A stretch of 64,000 bases of DNA from Panorpa germanica (Eukaryota; Arthropoda; Insecta; Mecoptera; Panorpidae), in NCBI GenBank assembly GCA_963678705.1, contig OY783205.1:24853034-24917033 (forward strand). The letters run 5' to 3'. The notes under the pieces were generated by a model that searched no databases, was not told where the DNA came from, and saw only the letters and a list, made by a program, of their open reading frames with translations. Of this stretch, positions 45,641 through 58,069 are shown piece by piece. The translations under genes and the position numbers were made by a program. Numbering within the stretch: position 1 is the first letter of the stretch; the number at the start of each line of letters is the position of its first letter.

Positions 45641-46321
45641 TCTCCAACACGTTTATGCGTCCGGGTCTACAGATACTCAACTCTCCACAGCTGTCGACAT
45701 TTGTTTGGATATCTTAATTATACTTTTTTCGGGTGCGTGCAACTCGCTGTCTTGTTTTTCAACTAGATTTACTAGAAGGTGGAGTTACTCCTTTTTTGGG
45801 GGGCGAAAGTAGAGGCTTGCCTGAGTGTGAGATGAGGAGAAAAAGGGGGGAGGCGTTTCTGTGAAAAAGTAATAAAACATGATGTATGAGGAACGGGCAT
45901 ATGTTATTAAGTTTACTATTTGTGTTTATGTTTTTGTTTGAGTTTTATTTATATTTATGATTTATGGGGCGAGTGGGCGGGATGCATAATTTATTTATAA
46001 ACAAAAGGTAGGGCTCTAGTTAATATGTTAAATGTTATAACAACAAAAAAATAATGTAATTTGAAATGTATTCCCTGAAACAAGTAGAAAATAAGTAGGT
46101 CTAAACGTGTAGATTCAAATAAAAACGAAAGATAACATTTTCGTGGGTGCACAGTGGACGAGAATGTTAATGCTGGAAGCTAGACAGCTAAATCTTGAGG
46201 TAACTACAATACAATAACACATCTGAGTCCAAATAACACTTCATTAGTTTGCTTAAGCGATATTGTTTCCGAAGCAAGCAGCATCACTAAAACTGTTGTA
46301 ACTCATAAAGTAATGTTCGAA
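45641..46321. other. Unassigned; possible tRNA-like SINE scrap
   Basis: 46147-46180 (GCACAGTGGACGAGAATGTT) resembles 61447-61480 (ACAGTGGGCGAGAGCATTGA), the head of a tRNA-like sequence. A G-rich patch is at 45780-45860. Confidence 0.35.
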
Positions 46322-46415
46322 ATTTCATGAAATTTTGACACATATCGTTTGAAGTTTGACACTATCTACAAATCATATGGATTTGTAGATAGTGTCACCA
46401 TCTATATGTCATACT
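46322..46415 (-). repeat. Family L repeat with perfect palindrome
   Basis: Inverted relative to the 34- and 43-kb copies. It contains GACACTATCTACAAATC (46358-46374), a 5-nt loop and its exact complement (46380-46396), a perfect 17-bp stem. The other two copies do not have the doubled stem. Confidence 0.75.
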
Positions 46416-46417
46416 AT

Positions 46418-46915
46418 CAGGGGCGTAGCTACCGCCGTGTCAGCCGTATCAATGATACAGAGCTACAGGGGTCCCAAACGTGTATAAGCAAATATTCGTT
46501 TTTTTTTTCTTCACTATTTGAAATCATGAATCCTGTTTCTAAAGCTTTACAGCATGAAATGAATGACTTACAGAAAGCTAGCATTTTACTAAGTAATCTT
46601 TTGAATTCACTGAGTGAAATAAGAAATCAAATTTCATTCCATGGTTTGCATAAAGGAGTCCAGAGATCTAGCAAAAGAGTTTAGCAACTGTTTCCAAAAA
46701 TAAAAGAAAGAAGATAACGAAGCGTTTTTTTGATGAGCTAAATACAGTAAAGACATATCAGTTGATCTTTATGAACAATTCATTGCTTTGAAAACATGTT
46801 TAAAATCTGAAATTCAGAAAATTCATTCCATTAAGGAACCCATGAAATTATTGCTGATAAAATTCAATAGCCTTGCATCCAGTTTTCCGGAGGTAATAAC
46901 AGCATACTATTAATT
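46418..46915 (+). pseudogene. hAT transposase remnant with 5' terminus
   Basis: The terminus CAGGGGCGTAGCTACCGCCG is followed by a broken frame. It contains MNPVSKALQHEMNDLQKAS and LLNSLSEIRNQISF, then further codons in other frames (LNTVKTYQ-like; KIHSIKEPMKLLL). The pattern (ALQ...DL..A..L...LL..L..IR) is that of the central region of ZMYM/TTF-type hAT transposases. It is nonfunctional and the right terminus was not found. Confidence 0.6.
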
Positions 46916-46957
46916 TATTGAGTAATGTGATACATTTCACATTCAAATAACAGTAGA

Positions 46958-47221
46958 AGATTTCAATTCGAAACATTACGCATGATTGTAGATGCACCGT
47001 GGTATATTACAAACGAAAGACTGCACCACGATGTTGTCATACCTACAGTGAGACAAGAAATTAAAACTCGAACGGTGAAATACAAAGACCGAGTTGTGAA
47101 CCATCCAAATACACTACTGACCAACCTAATAGAAGACTGGACTATCTTAAACAAACTGCAAGTTCAATTTTATTGTAAACGTATTGTTAAATATGTATAT
47201 GACAGATCGCAATATAAATAA
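46958..47221 (+). pseudogene. Jockey-type LINE ORF2 C-terminus, second family
   Basis: The open frame RFQFETLRMIVDAPWYITNE, then VVIPTVRQEIK and DRVVNHPN, ends at TAA (47219-47221). The IVxAPWYxxN and IPTVxxEI motifs are those of Jockey C-termini. It is clearly different in sequence from family J. Confidence 0.88.
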
Positions 47222-47224
47222 ATT

Positions 47225-48484
47225 TTAATTAAAAGAAAGGGCCCATTGTTTAAGACACATTTTAAATTTAGAAAATATGACACAATTAGTACGTAAATCC
47301 CTGAAAACATTTGGATATACATCCATGTACGAGTATATAGCATATCTTATGTATATACTGTTGTAATGTAAAACCTACACTATATGTCATATTTAAATAT
47401 TGCTGCATATACATAGTATGTACTCTCATGTATATTCATTTCATATATATGCAGTATATAGACAGGATATTATTTTTACATTATACGAATAATATGACAT
47501 CAATAATATGATTTTAATTGACATGAATAAAATTTCAGTCGAAGTCCTATTTATATGGAATTTAACCATAAACCATTATTTGCTAAAACCACAAGATAAA
47601 AACTTTTGAAACAAACGGTGAGTTTATTAATAATGACTTTAACCACCTCACATTTACACGCAAATAAAAAATAATTTAAACTACAACAAACAAAATTAAA
47701 AAGAAAACATACATAGTAAATGCTTCGTATTCGTAGCTTTAGTAATTCAATTAAGAAAATTTACAGTCTTAAGACTGTAATATGAATACTTTGCTATACT
47801 TACAATATTGTACACAAACAAAATAATAAAATAGTTTTAAAATCTTTTTTTATTACGTTAAAACTTTGTTTGGTGCAGATCTTAATTGCATATTCTCACG
47901 TTAATTTAACCCCTGTTGTCTCATCCCCTAGCACTAGCCGTTACAGTACATGGTAACAATAACCACTCCCCTCCCCCTCCTCGTCTAACCCACTACTTAG
48001 TTATTGTTACAAACCATATGTTTATTCTCTGTACTTAATTACATACGCTTAAATGTTTCCATGTCGGGTTGTTCTTTTAGGTTTTGCGTATAGGACAATG
48101 GCTGTATATCTGTGAGTCGTAGAAGAGCTTGACATAGCACTGGTGCTACTTTTATGAAACAAAAATGTTTCAATTCTAAGTCGGAACTTTTAAAGAAATT
48201 ACGGTTTTGAATGTGATCTCATACAAAAGGTTCCTGAACAATCTAAATGCATTACAACACTTATTTCATAAAATTAAAGATTGAGGATATCTGTTTTAAA
48301 ATTACACGAGGGTTAAAGAGAAGTTTGAGAAATAGAACATATCATCCCTTATGTATATATATCACGACTTTTGTTTTGTCGACACAAAGTGGACTTTCTA
48401 GAAAGTTTTACCCTTTGTTAAAGTTAAAACACAGCACAAAAGCGGAAACACTTTATCGACCTGTGTTAATTGCTTTTCCCATCT
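47225..48484. other. No supported gene
   Basis: AT-rich DNA with a C-rich patch at 47968-47990 and no recognised repeat. Confidence 0.4.
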
Positions 48485-48489
48485 TAAAA

Positions 48490-49355
48490 TATATATTCTT
48501 GAGAAATTGACCAGGGCGGAAAGCAAAATTTTAAAGAAAATAAGAGAGGATAGCATAAAGAATGGGGGGGAGGAGGTCATAAAAAGAGAAAGGAGTACTT
48601 TGAAAGGAATGGAATGGCGATCGAGGAGAAGAGAAGGAGGTGCAAGTGTGGAAGAGGAGCTAAGGAGAAGGGATAAGGAGATACAACAACAGGAGAGAAT
48701 GGGAAAAATCGAAAAAAGCAACTACAAGCAATACAAGATATAAAAGGTTATGGGAAAATAATGTGCCTCAGTACCTTATAGAAAAAGACATAAAACACAT
48801 AAGAAGAACAGCAAGGTTTAGATTGGGAAATGAGGAAAAAGGAAACAGATACTGGGAAAAAAGTGAGGAAAGAAAGTATAGAGTGTGCGGAGCGGAGGAC
48901 GAAACACTGGCACACATTAAGTTTGAGTGTAAGGAAAAAGTAGCGAGCGAAAGGAATATTGGCCAGCTATTAAAGGGAGGCAGTGAAGGAAAGAGGTGGA
49001 TGGCGGAAATAGTAAGAAGGAAAGAAAAAACAGGAGAATAAATAAGCTGGTGGCTGGAACAGGAAGAGAAAGGAAGTACTAAAAGAGGCAGTGAAGGGAA
49101 GCAGGAGAAAGAAAGAAGTAGCGAGGAAACAGTTAAACTTCAGCCCAGAAAAATAGACTAGGGAATAGACCAGTACAGAAGGAAGACAAGGGAAAATGAA
49201 GGAAGAGGGTCAAGAGAAGAAGAAGCAGAAAGTACGTTTGGAAATAAAAAGGTCTAGAATAATGTAAATTTAATTGTAAGTTGAAGTAAATGAAATGTAT
49301 TAAGAATGTAGATTGTAAAGCCGAAAGGCGAACAATAAACAATTAATAATAATAT
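48490..49355 (+). pseudogene. LINE family I 3' end, best copy
   Basis: Two adjoining frames: one with ESKILKKIREDSIKNG and EELRRRDKEIQQQERMGKIE, and one (48763-49041) with MPQYLIEKDIKHIRRTARF, GNEEKGNRYW and RVCGAEDETLAHIKFEC. The CxxC-x-H-x-C zinc motif is the C-terminal mark of ORF2. A frameshift near 48740 separates them. The 3' UTR ends AAGCCGAAAGGCGAACAATA, then (AAT)n. It is 5'-truncated. Confidence 0.88.
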
Positions 49356-49755
49356 ATATTCTTAAGAGTTTATAAAGATATTTAAAAAATATGGAAAAAT
49401 TGTCTTTGTTACAGAAAAATGGAATGTTAAATCACAATTTTCATTTCCTTGGAACATGTAGAGTCCATTTGATCATCAGATGCGTGTTATACATTAAAAG
49501 AAACCTTACCATCAAATAAATTGTTTGCTTTTCATATATTTAATTGTCTATTGTTACGATGAATGTTGTATATTCATTGTAAGATAGCGTGATCCTCAAA
49601 CATATGTTTAGAAAACACAAACACTTTATTGTTTATGTCCACAAAACAGGCGAGGCTGTCTGAGTAATCACTGAGCTCTTAATAACGCACAAGATGGGGT
49701 GGAATGAAGAAAGGGGAGGTAATAGATAACAGGGGTAGAAAGGAAACATACGAGA

Positions 49756-50402
49756 TTGAAGGTTAAGAACATGGGTATTAAGAAACAGCTTTTTTATGTA
49801 GATAATTTTAAAAATACAAATGTATTAATAGTAAATATACTTCGCTTGGCAATGGAATCAATAAATTTAGAAATTGAGATGAAAGTGAAATTACCTTCAC
49901 ATGAAATTTTTAATATAATCAAAAAATTAAACTTCAATTTGAGAAACCAAGATTTCATTAACAAAAGTCAGCTAAAAGGAGGAGATTATTATATGTTACA
50001 TCCAAATTTAAGTAAGAAGAGATGGTTTAGAAATGAGTCCCGAAAAATTATATCAACTATAATCAGAATCAAAAGTAATCATTGCAAAACTCCAGCTCTC
50101 CGTACACAATTAATATTAAATCTGACGATAGATGTCAATGTGATGAAGAAGGAACTTTGGATCATATTATGTTTGAATGCATAAATTATAGTTTAGAAAG
50201 ATCAAAATTGAGTAGTGATATATTAGATGTGGTTAAAACTTTTCCTGTTAATACTAAATTTTTGTTAAGTGATTCAAAATTAATAAGTGAATTATTGAAA
50301 TATTTAGAAATTTGTAAAATTGAATTATATATTATAAAAGACGTATAAAAAATGTTTGATGGTGGCTATGACGAAAGAAAGTTAAGGCAAATAAGTAAAT
50401 AA
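49756..50402 (+). pseudogene. LINE family G 3' end with frameshift
   Basis: Frame 1 runs to LSKKRWFRNESRKIISTIIR. A one-base loss near 50098 moves the continuation (INIKSDDRCQCDEEGTLDHI, FECINYSLERSKL) into another frame, ending at a stop near 50348. The zinc motif CQC-x-H-x-C is retained. The 3' UTR is shared with the 60-kb copy. Confidence 0.88.
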
Positions 50403-53400
50403 TTATAAAAAAAAAATTTACTTCGCACTATATCTCGACAACGCATACTGCATAAGATCAAATTTGTAGAGAAATTTATACTCTGCAACTTTACTAAGTG
50501 TCATTTGGGGCATAGAAAACAAGATATTTACAAAAGACTGATGTTTGTGACCTGTGACCTTTAAAAAACCACACTAGCGTACATATCTAACTTATAAAAT
50601 GTCATAACAAAGATTTATACAAGTTTTTAGCTTATTATATTTCATTCTGAGATGTACCCCTTTTTCAACTTAAACGATTGGGTAATAAACTTTCCAGATT
50701 CTATAACTCGCAAACCTAATTTCATAAACTGAACGACATTACTTTTTTTATTGTGTTTTTTTTAGATATGCTGTATATATTTGTCCATTTTCCTATGCTT
50801 TCATCTTTTTTTGTTTTAGTTTTATGATTTTCCTATAAATGTAGGTTTATAGCATCAATCTAGAATGACCATTTTACTGTCCAATAAGTGGTGTAATATC
50901 AAGGATTTAAAGAGTTTGAATATGGATATGTATTTGGTATATATCTGTCAAAAGTAGTTGTATTATACGGTATTAGAAACAACTATATTCATTTGGGAAC
51001 GGAGCTCTAAACAACAGCTATTTTAAAAACAACAAAAAAACGATGATGCATGAAGAGAGAATCTTGTTTACTTCAATACCATATGATATAAAAAAAAAAA
51101 AAAATTTCAGTCAGATTACTAGTGAGCGAGAGTCAAAAATAGGACCCCTAATCTAATAGTATGGGAACACCATTTACTAAAGGTATTAAAATATCTGCTG
51201 ATTGAATTATCTCTTAAAAGTCTGCTTCAGTGTATATGCACAACTATCATACTAAGGCAATGACACTGCCTTTGAAATCGAAATGATTTTGTCAACGACA
51301 GGACTGCGGAAATTAGAAGAGTATACCATCGATTTATACTATTTTTGCAAGTACTTTCTATTCCTTGTTTGTTTGATAATCTTGCTACTACAAATATTAG
51401 TTTAAGTTAGGTAAAGTAAAACATCTTTATTAAACGAAATCTAAATACCAAATGAAGAGACATATTATAACCGACAAATATAAGACTATCTATCTCAATC
51501 TAACTCATTGTTGCATCTATCTATGCATCTCTCTCTAACTCATGATTTCATATTCATCCCTTAACAATAAAATCCATGTCGTACACCCTAAATTTAAATG
51601 AGGTTCACAGCAGGACTTCACACAGTAATAAAGTAGCACGGACTTAAAAAAAGACGAGAATCATGGTTTCATTTAGGGCCAAGCGAGGGTCATATAATAA
51701 CGTTTAGGATCAGACGAGGTTCACTTTACTGTTTCTAGGATGAAAAGAGGGACAAAGATATATTTTAGGATTAGGATAGGTCTAAAACATCGACTCGGGT
51801 AATAACAATTGATACTAAAACTAATGATGGTTTAAAAGATTTTAATAGTAATCAGATGTACACCAGACTTGAGCAACAAATTGTTGTGTAAATTTTTCAC
51901 AAATTGCATACCGCCTTAACTCGTTTCTTTCTCTTCCACGTTACCTTAAATGATGGAAGGATGGTACCTTGAAATGACCTCGATAAACGCTATTACATTT
52001 CATTTTCGCCAAGCAAAGCGAACTATTTTAATTTCAATAAAAAACAAAAAGAACAAAAACAAAATATTTTTATCTTAATAAAATAATTTCAAAAATAAAA
52101 CTACATATTTTCCTCTGGTGCCAATTGAACTTAGTGACGCTATCTGCTTGATAGTTTCAGTGCATCAAACATATTGGCTCTTGCAGTTTTACGATGATAT
52201 ATTTACTTTTATGTGCGCTAAACATAAATACTCAATGAGCTGTACTGAATCCGTATTTTAGCAAGCTTACAAGCTCTTGAAAGTGCATACATTTTTATAA
52301 CGGTGATATTCAAGTTTTGAAACAACTCGTCAATAAAAAATTTATGATTCCAAATTATAACATGAACACCTGCTGCAATGAAAGTGATGTCAATATCGTA
52401 GAGCTTACATAGCTTTTACATTGAGCTTTCTATGTGTCATTGTGTTTTTAATAAAGTGTGATTCATTGATTTAATAATTTTAATAAATATTTTTTATTTA
52501 ATAATTTAATTTATATTTCGTTGTTTTACAATTCAGTGAATTTAAGTTCATTTTGATAATTTTAATAACACTATGCATAGTAATTAATGGTATTTATTGA
52601 TTGTTGTTTACAGATCAACGAATTTCATTATTGAAATTAGCGCTGTGGGGCGGTGAAGGGGTGTAAGGGGTTTGATAATAGTAATAGTGGTTATTGGGAA
52701 CACTATTCTAGTAATTTGTTATTAAATTACCAATTAGAATGCAACGCTGCTGCTTAAACTGATTATGACAGCTTTATTATTTTATGGAAGGCATAGAAAA
52801 TAGAAAATAAAACTAATTGGTCATTTATATTTATATACATTTAGCAAATGCGGTCAGAGCTTGCCTAGCACCAGCAAAGAAACTTTCATTTACTTTTAAA
52901 CTTAAAAGGAAAATTTATTTTACCATAAATTGTCATCGAATTATGCATTTTGTGTTGCCAGCAATAAATTTGTTTTTGTAGAAAACTTCCACAAAAATTT
53001 TGTAGATTTTACTATTATCTACAACTTCTATTAATAACTTTTATAATGAAAAAGTCTGAACAGACTGTATTCATAACAAATTTAAGATTTATTCTTACCT
53101 AACATATATATTACGTCTGGGTGGATAGGTTTCTTTCATGAAAATATCTTATTATCTGGGTATTTAAATAATTTTATTTGCATTAACAAAAAGGAAGGTA
53201 ATTTATAAACAATTGGAAAGTTGTTCCCCACCGAATAAGAGGCGAATAAAGGATGCTAAGTTTTTCTGAGTTTGTTTAAGTTACGATCTGGGTTTATTTG
53301 AAATATGTATCCGCCTCTTGCAATAAATTAATGCAGGACTATTACTCCAAGTGTATTCTAATGACTAAAAAGACGAAAGTGCATAATCATTTATTTAATC

Positions 53401-53428
53401 TAATAAATAATAACAGCAATATGTTATA
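50403..53428. other. 3 kb mostly unique DNA, no gene supported
   Basis: No named repeat from this window is present apart from the short match at 50640-50665 to 440-470. Homopolymer A lies near 51093-51105. 51640-51780 has imperfect GGxxxAGxCGAGG-like phrases (GCGAGGGTCATA, GACGAGGTTCAC, AGAGGGACAAAG) that may be an old minisatellite. Confidence 0.35.
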
Positions 53429-54179
53429 TATAGTTCCAATTACAAGAGTTGTGCAGTGACTAATGCTTAAGGCCTGTCGCACACTGCAAGCGTATTTAAA
53501 CGAATTTTGACAGGGCGTACACGCGCTACTACGCTTTACCTATTAGAATCCTGTAAATGTAATGAATCTCACACTCTGCAAGCTACAAAGCCGTCCGATT
53601 AGGTAGGTCTGAAGCGTATATTAGCGAATTTGAACCAAGCGAATACATGCTACAACGCTAAACCTATCCCAACTTTGTTTCGGACTGGAAGGCAATGCAA
53701 TGGTCTCTGTCATAACAGTGGTGTATTGATAAAAATGAAAGTAAAAGTTTGCTTTCACCAGAGATGTGCGTTTTTCAAATACATATACTCAAAATGCAAA
53801 TACAAAATAGTAAATACCTATTTTCTATTTTGTATTTAAATATCTTTTAAGAGTATAGAATTTTATATTTTGTTTGAAAACTTTTACAGATTTATTTCCT
53901 ATTTGGAAAATACAAAATACTTTATATTGATAATCAGTAAATATTATTTTTTGAATATAAACTTAAAACCCCAACACTAGCACCATCTATGATCTAAAAG
54001 TATCTGCACAATTGTCTTAATACCCCCGAAATAGAAAAATAGCAAGGTATTTGCATTTTGTGCTTTTGAAAAGCATTTGTGCACATCTATGGCTTTCATG
54101 ATATATTATGTTAGTTCAAATCAACTACGCAAATTTGACTTGGCAGAGTCACAGGCGAACTCTCGTAATTGGAACTATA
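53429..54179 (+). mobile_element. Family B-related larger element (B')
   Basis: It has the same terminal motif as family B, TATAGTTCCAATTACAAGAG and CTCTCGTAATTGGAACTATA, with TA edges, but an unrelated interior. That interior contains a partial tandem duplication (CACACTGCAAGCGTATTTAA at 53472; CACACTCTGCAAGCTACAAA at 53570). A complete hAT MITE sits at 53759-54091. Without it B' would be about 410 bp. Confidence 0.75.
53759..54091 (+). mobile_element. Family E hAT MITE, complete with 8-bp target duplication
   Basis: 333 bp, ends CAGAGATGTGC and GCACATCTATG, flanked by GCTTTCAC (53751-53758) and GCTTTCAT (54092-54099). That is an 8-bp target duplication with one mismatch. The subterminal regions are rich in TATTTTGTATTT-type motifs, as in many hAT elements. 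There is no coding capacity. Confidence 0.9.
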
Positions 54180-54884
54180 ACAAGAAAAGTATTTATTATT
54201 AATATTGTTTTTAGTTATAACTAGCATGCATTACTTGACTTACATCTTTCTCTTTCTCTCTTTCAAGTTGTTTCTTATATACATAAGTTAGACGACAGCC
54301 ATTACAATCTTAAGGGGGTGAGTAGTTAGTTAGAGGTAAGAGGGTGTTATGATTTAGATGTGACATGTTTCGCGGCACTTTCTGGCAGTTTAGAAATTGT
54401 TGTCATATTGCCAACTCTTAACGTTAATGTCTTAGCATCAAAGAACACTTACGGATATAAATCAGTAATGTGAAAACTTAATGGCTGTCTTCTTAAATGT
54501 GATATAATTAATAAAACAAATATACAATTTCGTTGCAACTTCTGCTTTAGTTTTATTATGTTTTTGTGTTATTTATTTACTGTGAAAGTAATTATAACTT
54601 TTGAAGTTATATGATAATTCGAAAAGGTCTACAAAAATCGAACAATTATTTTTGTTTAATTAATATATAATGGCTCGTTATACACAGTGGTATACCAAGA
54701 ACTTTCCTTTCCTTCCTCCACCTTTCTTCCATCCTTTTAGCTCCACATGCAATTAATTGTGTTTAATCATAATTATATTTCAGCTTATCTGTAATTACCC
54801 TTTTTCGTTTTACTCGCACTCAAAATAAATGGCATCCAAACAGTTTTTGGAGATTACGTATAAATATTGTGCCAAGTTTATTAA
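54180..54884. other. No supported gene
   Basis: AT-rich unassigned DNA. Confidence 0.4.
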
Positions 54885-55020
54885 TTTCACAACACCAGAA
54901 CCGCTTTTAGACTCCCTCTGCTAACAAAGTTTCTCCTCCTTCTCTATTCTCTTTCTCTTTACCTCAGTCATCCATACTCTTTCTTCCCTTGCAATAATTC
55001 CTCCTAGCTTAATTCGTTTT
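54885..55020 (-). pseudogene. LINE family I fragment, distal part
   Basis: On the minus strand CGAATTAAGCTAGGAGGAAT and the following purine-rich block match 34718-34790. It is separated from the proximal part (55322-55545) by a family F copy. Confidence 0.65.
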
Positions 55021-55044
55021 CCTCTTTATCCTGACACCTATACT

Positions 55045-55303
55045 GAAGGTCTAATCGATAAAAAAGCATATTTTCGATAATGTTTTTTGACGACGCATTT
55101 AATATATAATTATTTCTATAATTACTACATGATAAAATAACATTTGAAGAATACTTTGTGAAATTTTCATAATTAAATATCAAGAAATGAGGCATTGATA
55201 GCGAATCTCCGCAGACGTTACAAAAAAGAAACGTGTTGAAAGACGAAACCAGACTAGAGAGGTGAAAACTTAATATATTGTTCATTAATATAAATAAATA
55301 AAA
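55045..55303 (-). repeat. Family F copy 4, internally deleted
   Basis: The frame part (CGDSLSMPHFLIFNYENF, then SCSNYRNNYIL) is preserved on the minus strand, but it jumps directly from the CDVCG codons to the GACGAAACCAGACTAGAGAG block. The hairpin and everything between are deleted. Confidence 0.8.
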
Positions 55304-55321
55304 AGTATACACCTAAAACCT

Positions 55322-55545
55322 TAATGTGTTCTAAATATTCCGCTTCCTTCCCGCATATGTTGCATAATTTCTCTTCTACTGTTTCCCAATACCTATTGCC
55401 TTCTTCATCTCACAGCTTGAATCTAGCAATCATTTTCACATCCTTTCCCCCTTTATTTTCCAGGTACCGTGGCAATTCCTGAGCCCATAACCTTCTGTAT
55501 CTTCCCTCGTCTCCTGTTGTTGAATCTCCACGAATCTCTAAAACG
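55322..55545 (-). pseudogene. LINE family I fragment, proximal part
   Basis: Minus-strand codons include LPRYLENKGGKDVKMIARF, DEEGNRYWETVEEKLC and CGKEAEYLEHIK, parallel to the 48-kb copy. A stop and the F insertion interrupt it. Confidence 0.78.
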
Positions 55546-56520
55546 AATTAATAATTAAAACATAATATTTCATCAAAGAATGAATCTGGAATGGATCCAA
55601 TGGATAAGTAACTACATATATGTAAGTCAATACATTCTTTATTTATTAATTAAATTTACCTGACCCTACAGATAATTCACGAATCGTTATTTCAATAAAA
55701 TCTACAAGGTACTAGTAGTATATTTTAGATCTTCAAACATTTTCCTCATTTTCCAATGCAAACTTAATTGCAAGCTTTTTAATTAGATAGGAAAATTAAA
55801 TTCTACGTTGAAATACAAAGATAGAAACCTTCCAGTTAGTTCATGAAGTATTAAAACTATACATAAAGTACAATATATTTCGTAAGGTGCGTTTATATTT
55901 AGTAGGTTATTTAACTTCATTGTATTAAATCATTTATAATGTTAAATGTAGGTAACAGTACAGTTTCTAGCTTACTAGCTTGCTATATGCTGAGTCGGTG
56001 TCTTTGTTAAGTGAGGTAAACAATACGTAGAAAGCTACACAACGTATGGAAGAACTAGAGTGAAGCTACGTAATTTTCTTCATTTATTTTATTTCGTACA
56101 AAGAAAACAATTTACCGAATAAGTGACAGCATATGAATATTAATTCACATATTTTAACTAACTGAAAAATAAATTTTCCCAATAGTTGATATAGAAATAG
56201 TAACGCAGTTTTACAAGATTCAACTTGCAAGCGTACTACAAGCTAACATTTCTACCTGAGATATGTTAAAATGTAAAGAATTGTTAGCCTACCATTTAAT
56301 GTAATATATATCCGCTAAAAACAAAACACAGATATTTCTTTAAACATATGCAAAAGTTTATGGAAGTGAAACTTATCAAAATTTCACGTATTATATAATG
56401 TAATTATGCCTAACTTTACACTATATATTTAACGAATATTTTTTTATTTGATTACTAAAGATTATTACTATCTGTCCTGCTTAGAGAACATTCAGTAATA
56501 GGTATGGCAAAATAAAGTGT
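55546..56520. other. No supported gene
   Basis: AT-rich unassigned DNA. Confidence 0.4.
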
Positions 56521-56524
56521 CTTG

Positions 56525-56890
56525 CGCGGGATGTGCCCATCGACTCATCCCTCAATTCAGTTGGCTAATAGGTCCTGAGGTACTTTTCTTTTTAGTTTGC
56601 GTATTGCGGAAATATTGGACATTAGAGAACTGGCCAAATTGTTTGGATGTTCAAGTACTCTCTCCTTATATGCTTATATTTCTTCATTTACTGTAGGTAT
56701 ATCCAGATCCCGATGTATTATGTGATTAGGTACAAATCATGGTGCATTCGTGACAATCCTTAGCATTTTGGACTGAAATCTTTGGATTATTTCAATATTT
56801 GAGGTAGATGCAGTACCCCATAGTTGGATACCATATGACCATACCGGTTTAAGTATGGATTTGTAAAGCAGGAGTTTTTATTTAATATGA
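56525..56890 (-). pseudogene. Jockey-type LINE ORF2 C-terminus, third family
   Basis: Minus-strand codons: LYKSILKPVWSYGIQLWGTA, NIEIIQRFQSKMLRIVTNAP, a stop in place of the expected Trp, then HIIHRDLDIPTVNEEI. Further stops follow. It is a textbook Jockey terminal region from a dead copy. Confidence 0.88.
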
Positions 56891-56894
56891 AGAT

Positions 56895-58069
56895 AACTTT
56901 TTTAGATTGTCGGATAACTCATAAATGAAACCAAATAAAAATATAATCCGCTAGAACTAGAACATTGTTTTCATCGTTATCTCAAAACTCAATGTCTGAA
57001 GATGTGTTACAGATATAAAAGTAATAATATTTAATTTCAAAAAACTATTTTTCTATGTAAATAAAAGAATTAATAAATAAAATAATTACATGCGAAATTA
57101 TTTTAAACTTCTATATATAAATGTAGCTTTAATTTTCTCTTTATGTGCATAATACTTGCATCTCGTTTATAATAGTTTCCGCTTGGAGGCTTTCCTTCAT
57201 CGTCTAATTTTGTGCAACATCAAAAAGCATCAAAATCATCATTCAGTTTCAGAATTTCGCTTGAAGCAATCATTTGTTTTTCTAAATATATTTCATAATT
57301 AATATAATCTATATTAAATGCAATTTGTATAGTACGAGTTTAAAATAATAGTAGAGAGTTGAATAAGAATACTTATTTTCTATTTTTATATATGATCTAG
57401 TGTACATAAAAAAGTATATATAGTAAGACATAATATTTTCGTTTCCACAAGCGCCGTTAATATTTTTCGCATAATGCAGTTGTATCAAGTTTTCGTATTT
57501 ATTAAAATATTGAATGTTTTTTGTATAAGTAAATCGTTGTTGTACATATATAGATACACTTATACATACAAATGTGTACATGTATATATTTATTCACGAT
57601 TTGTATATTAAGCGCAATGTCCGCGTTCGCTTCTGTGTACGGTAGAAGATTTATGAGTTGCGTGTGATGGTCCATATTAAATAATTTATACTCGCTCATC
57701 CCCACTACTTCCTATTTCCCCCACTCCTCTTCATTCTAGATTCTAGAATATGTTGTGCTTAAGGTAATCCCCTACCACTGGCGTCAGAAACACCAGATGT
57801 CAAGTAGTGGGGGGAGACGATACTAAATTGTAGACACTAGGTACATTGTGTATGCCTTGAAGAGGGTTGTTTTCGGGAGGGGTGGATGGGGGATGGGGTG
57901 GTAGCGTTTCTGGTCTACAAATTGATACAAAATGGAATTATAAGTATTCTGGACTAATGTCTAGGCTTTAGGAAATGATATTCTGGAAAATATGGAAATC
58001 GATTTATTATTTTTGATTTAACATGTAGTTTTACAATAAAGTGAAAAATACTTTTATAATACGTATTAC
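56895..58069. other. No supported gene
   Basis: AT-rich, then a G-rich block at 57800-57905. CCACTGGCGTCAG at 57777 may be an inverted hAT-type end (CTGACGCCAGTGG), unpaired. Confidence 0.35.
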
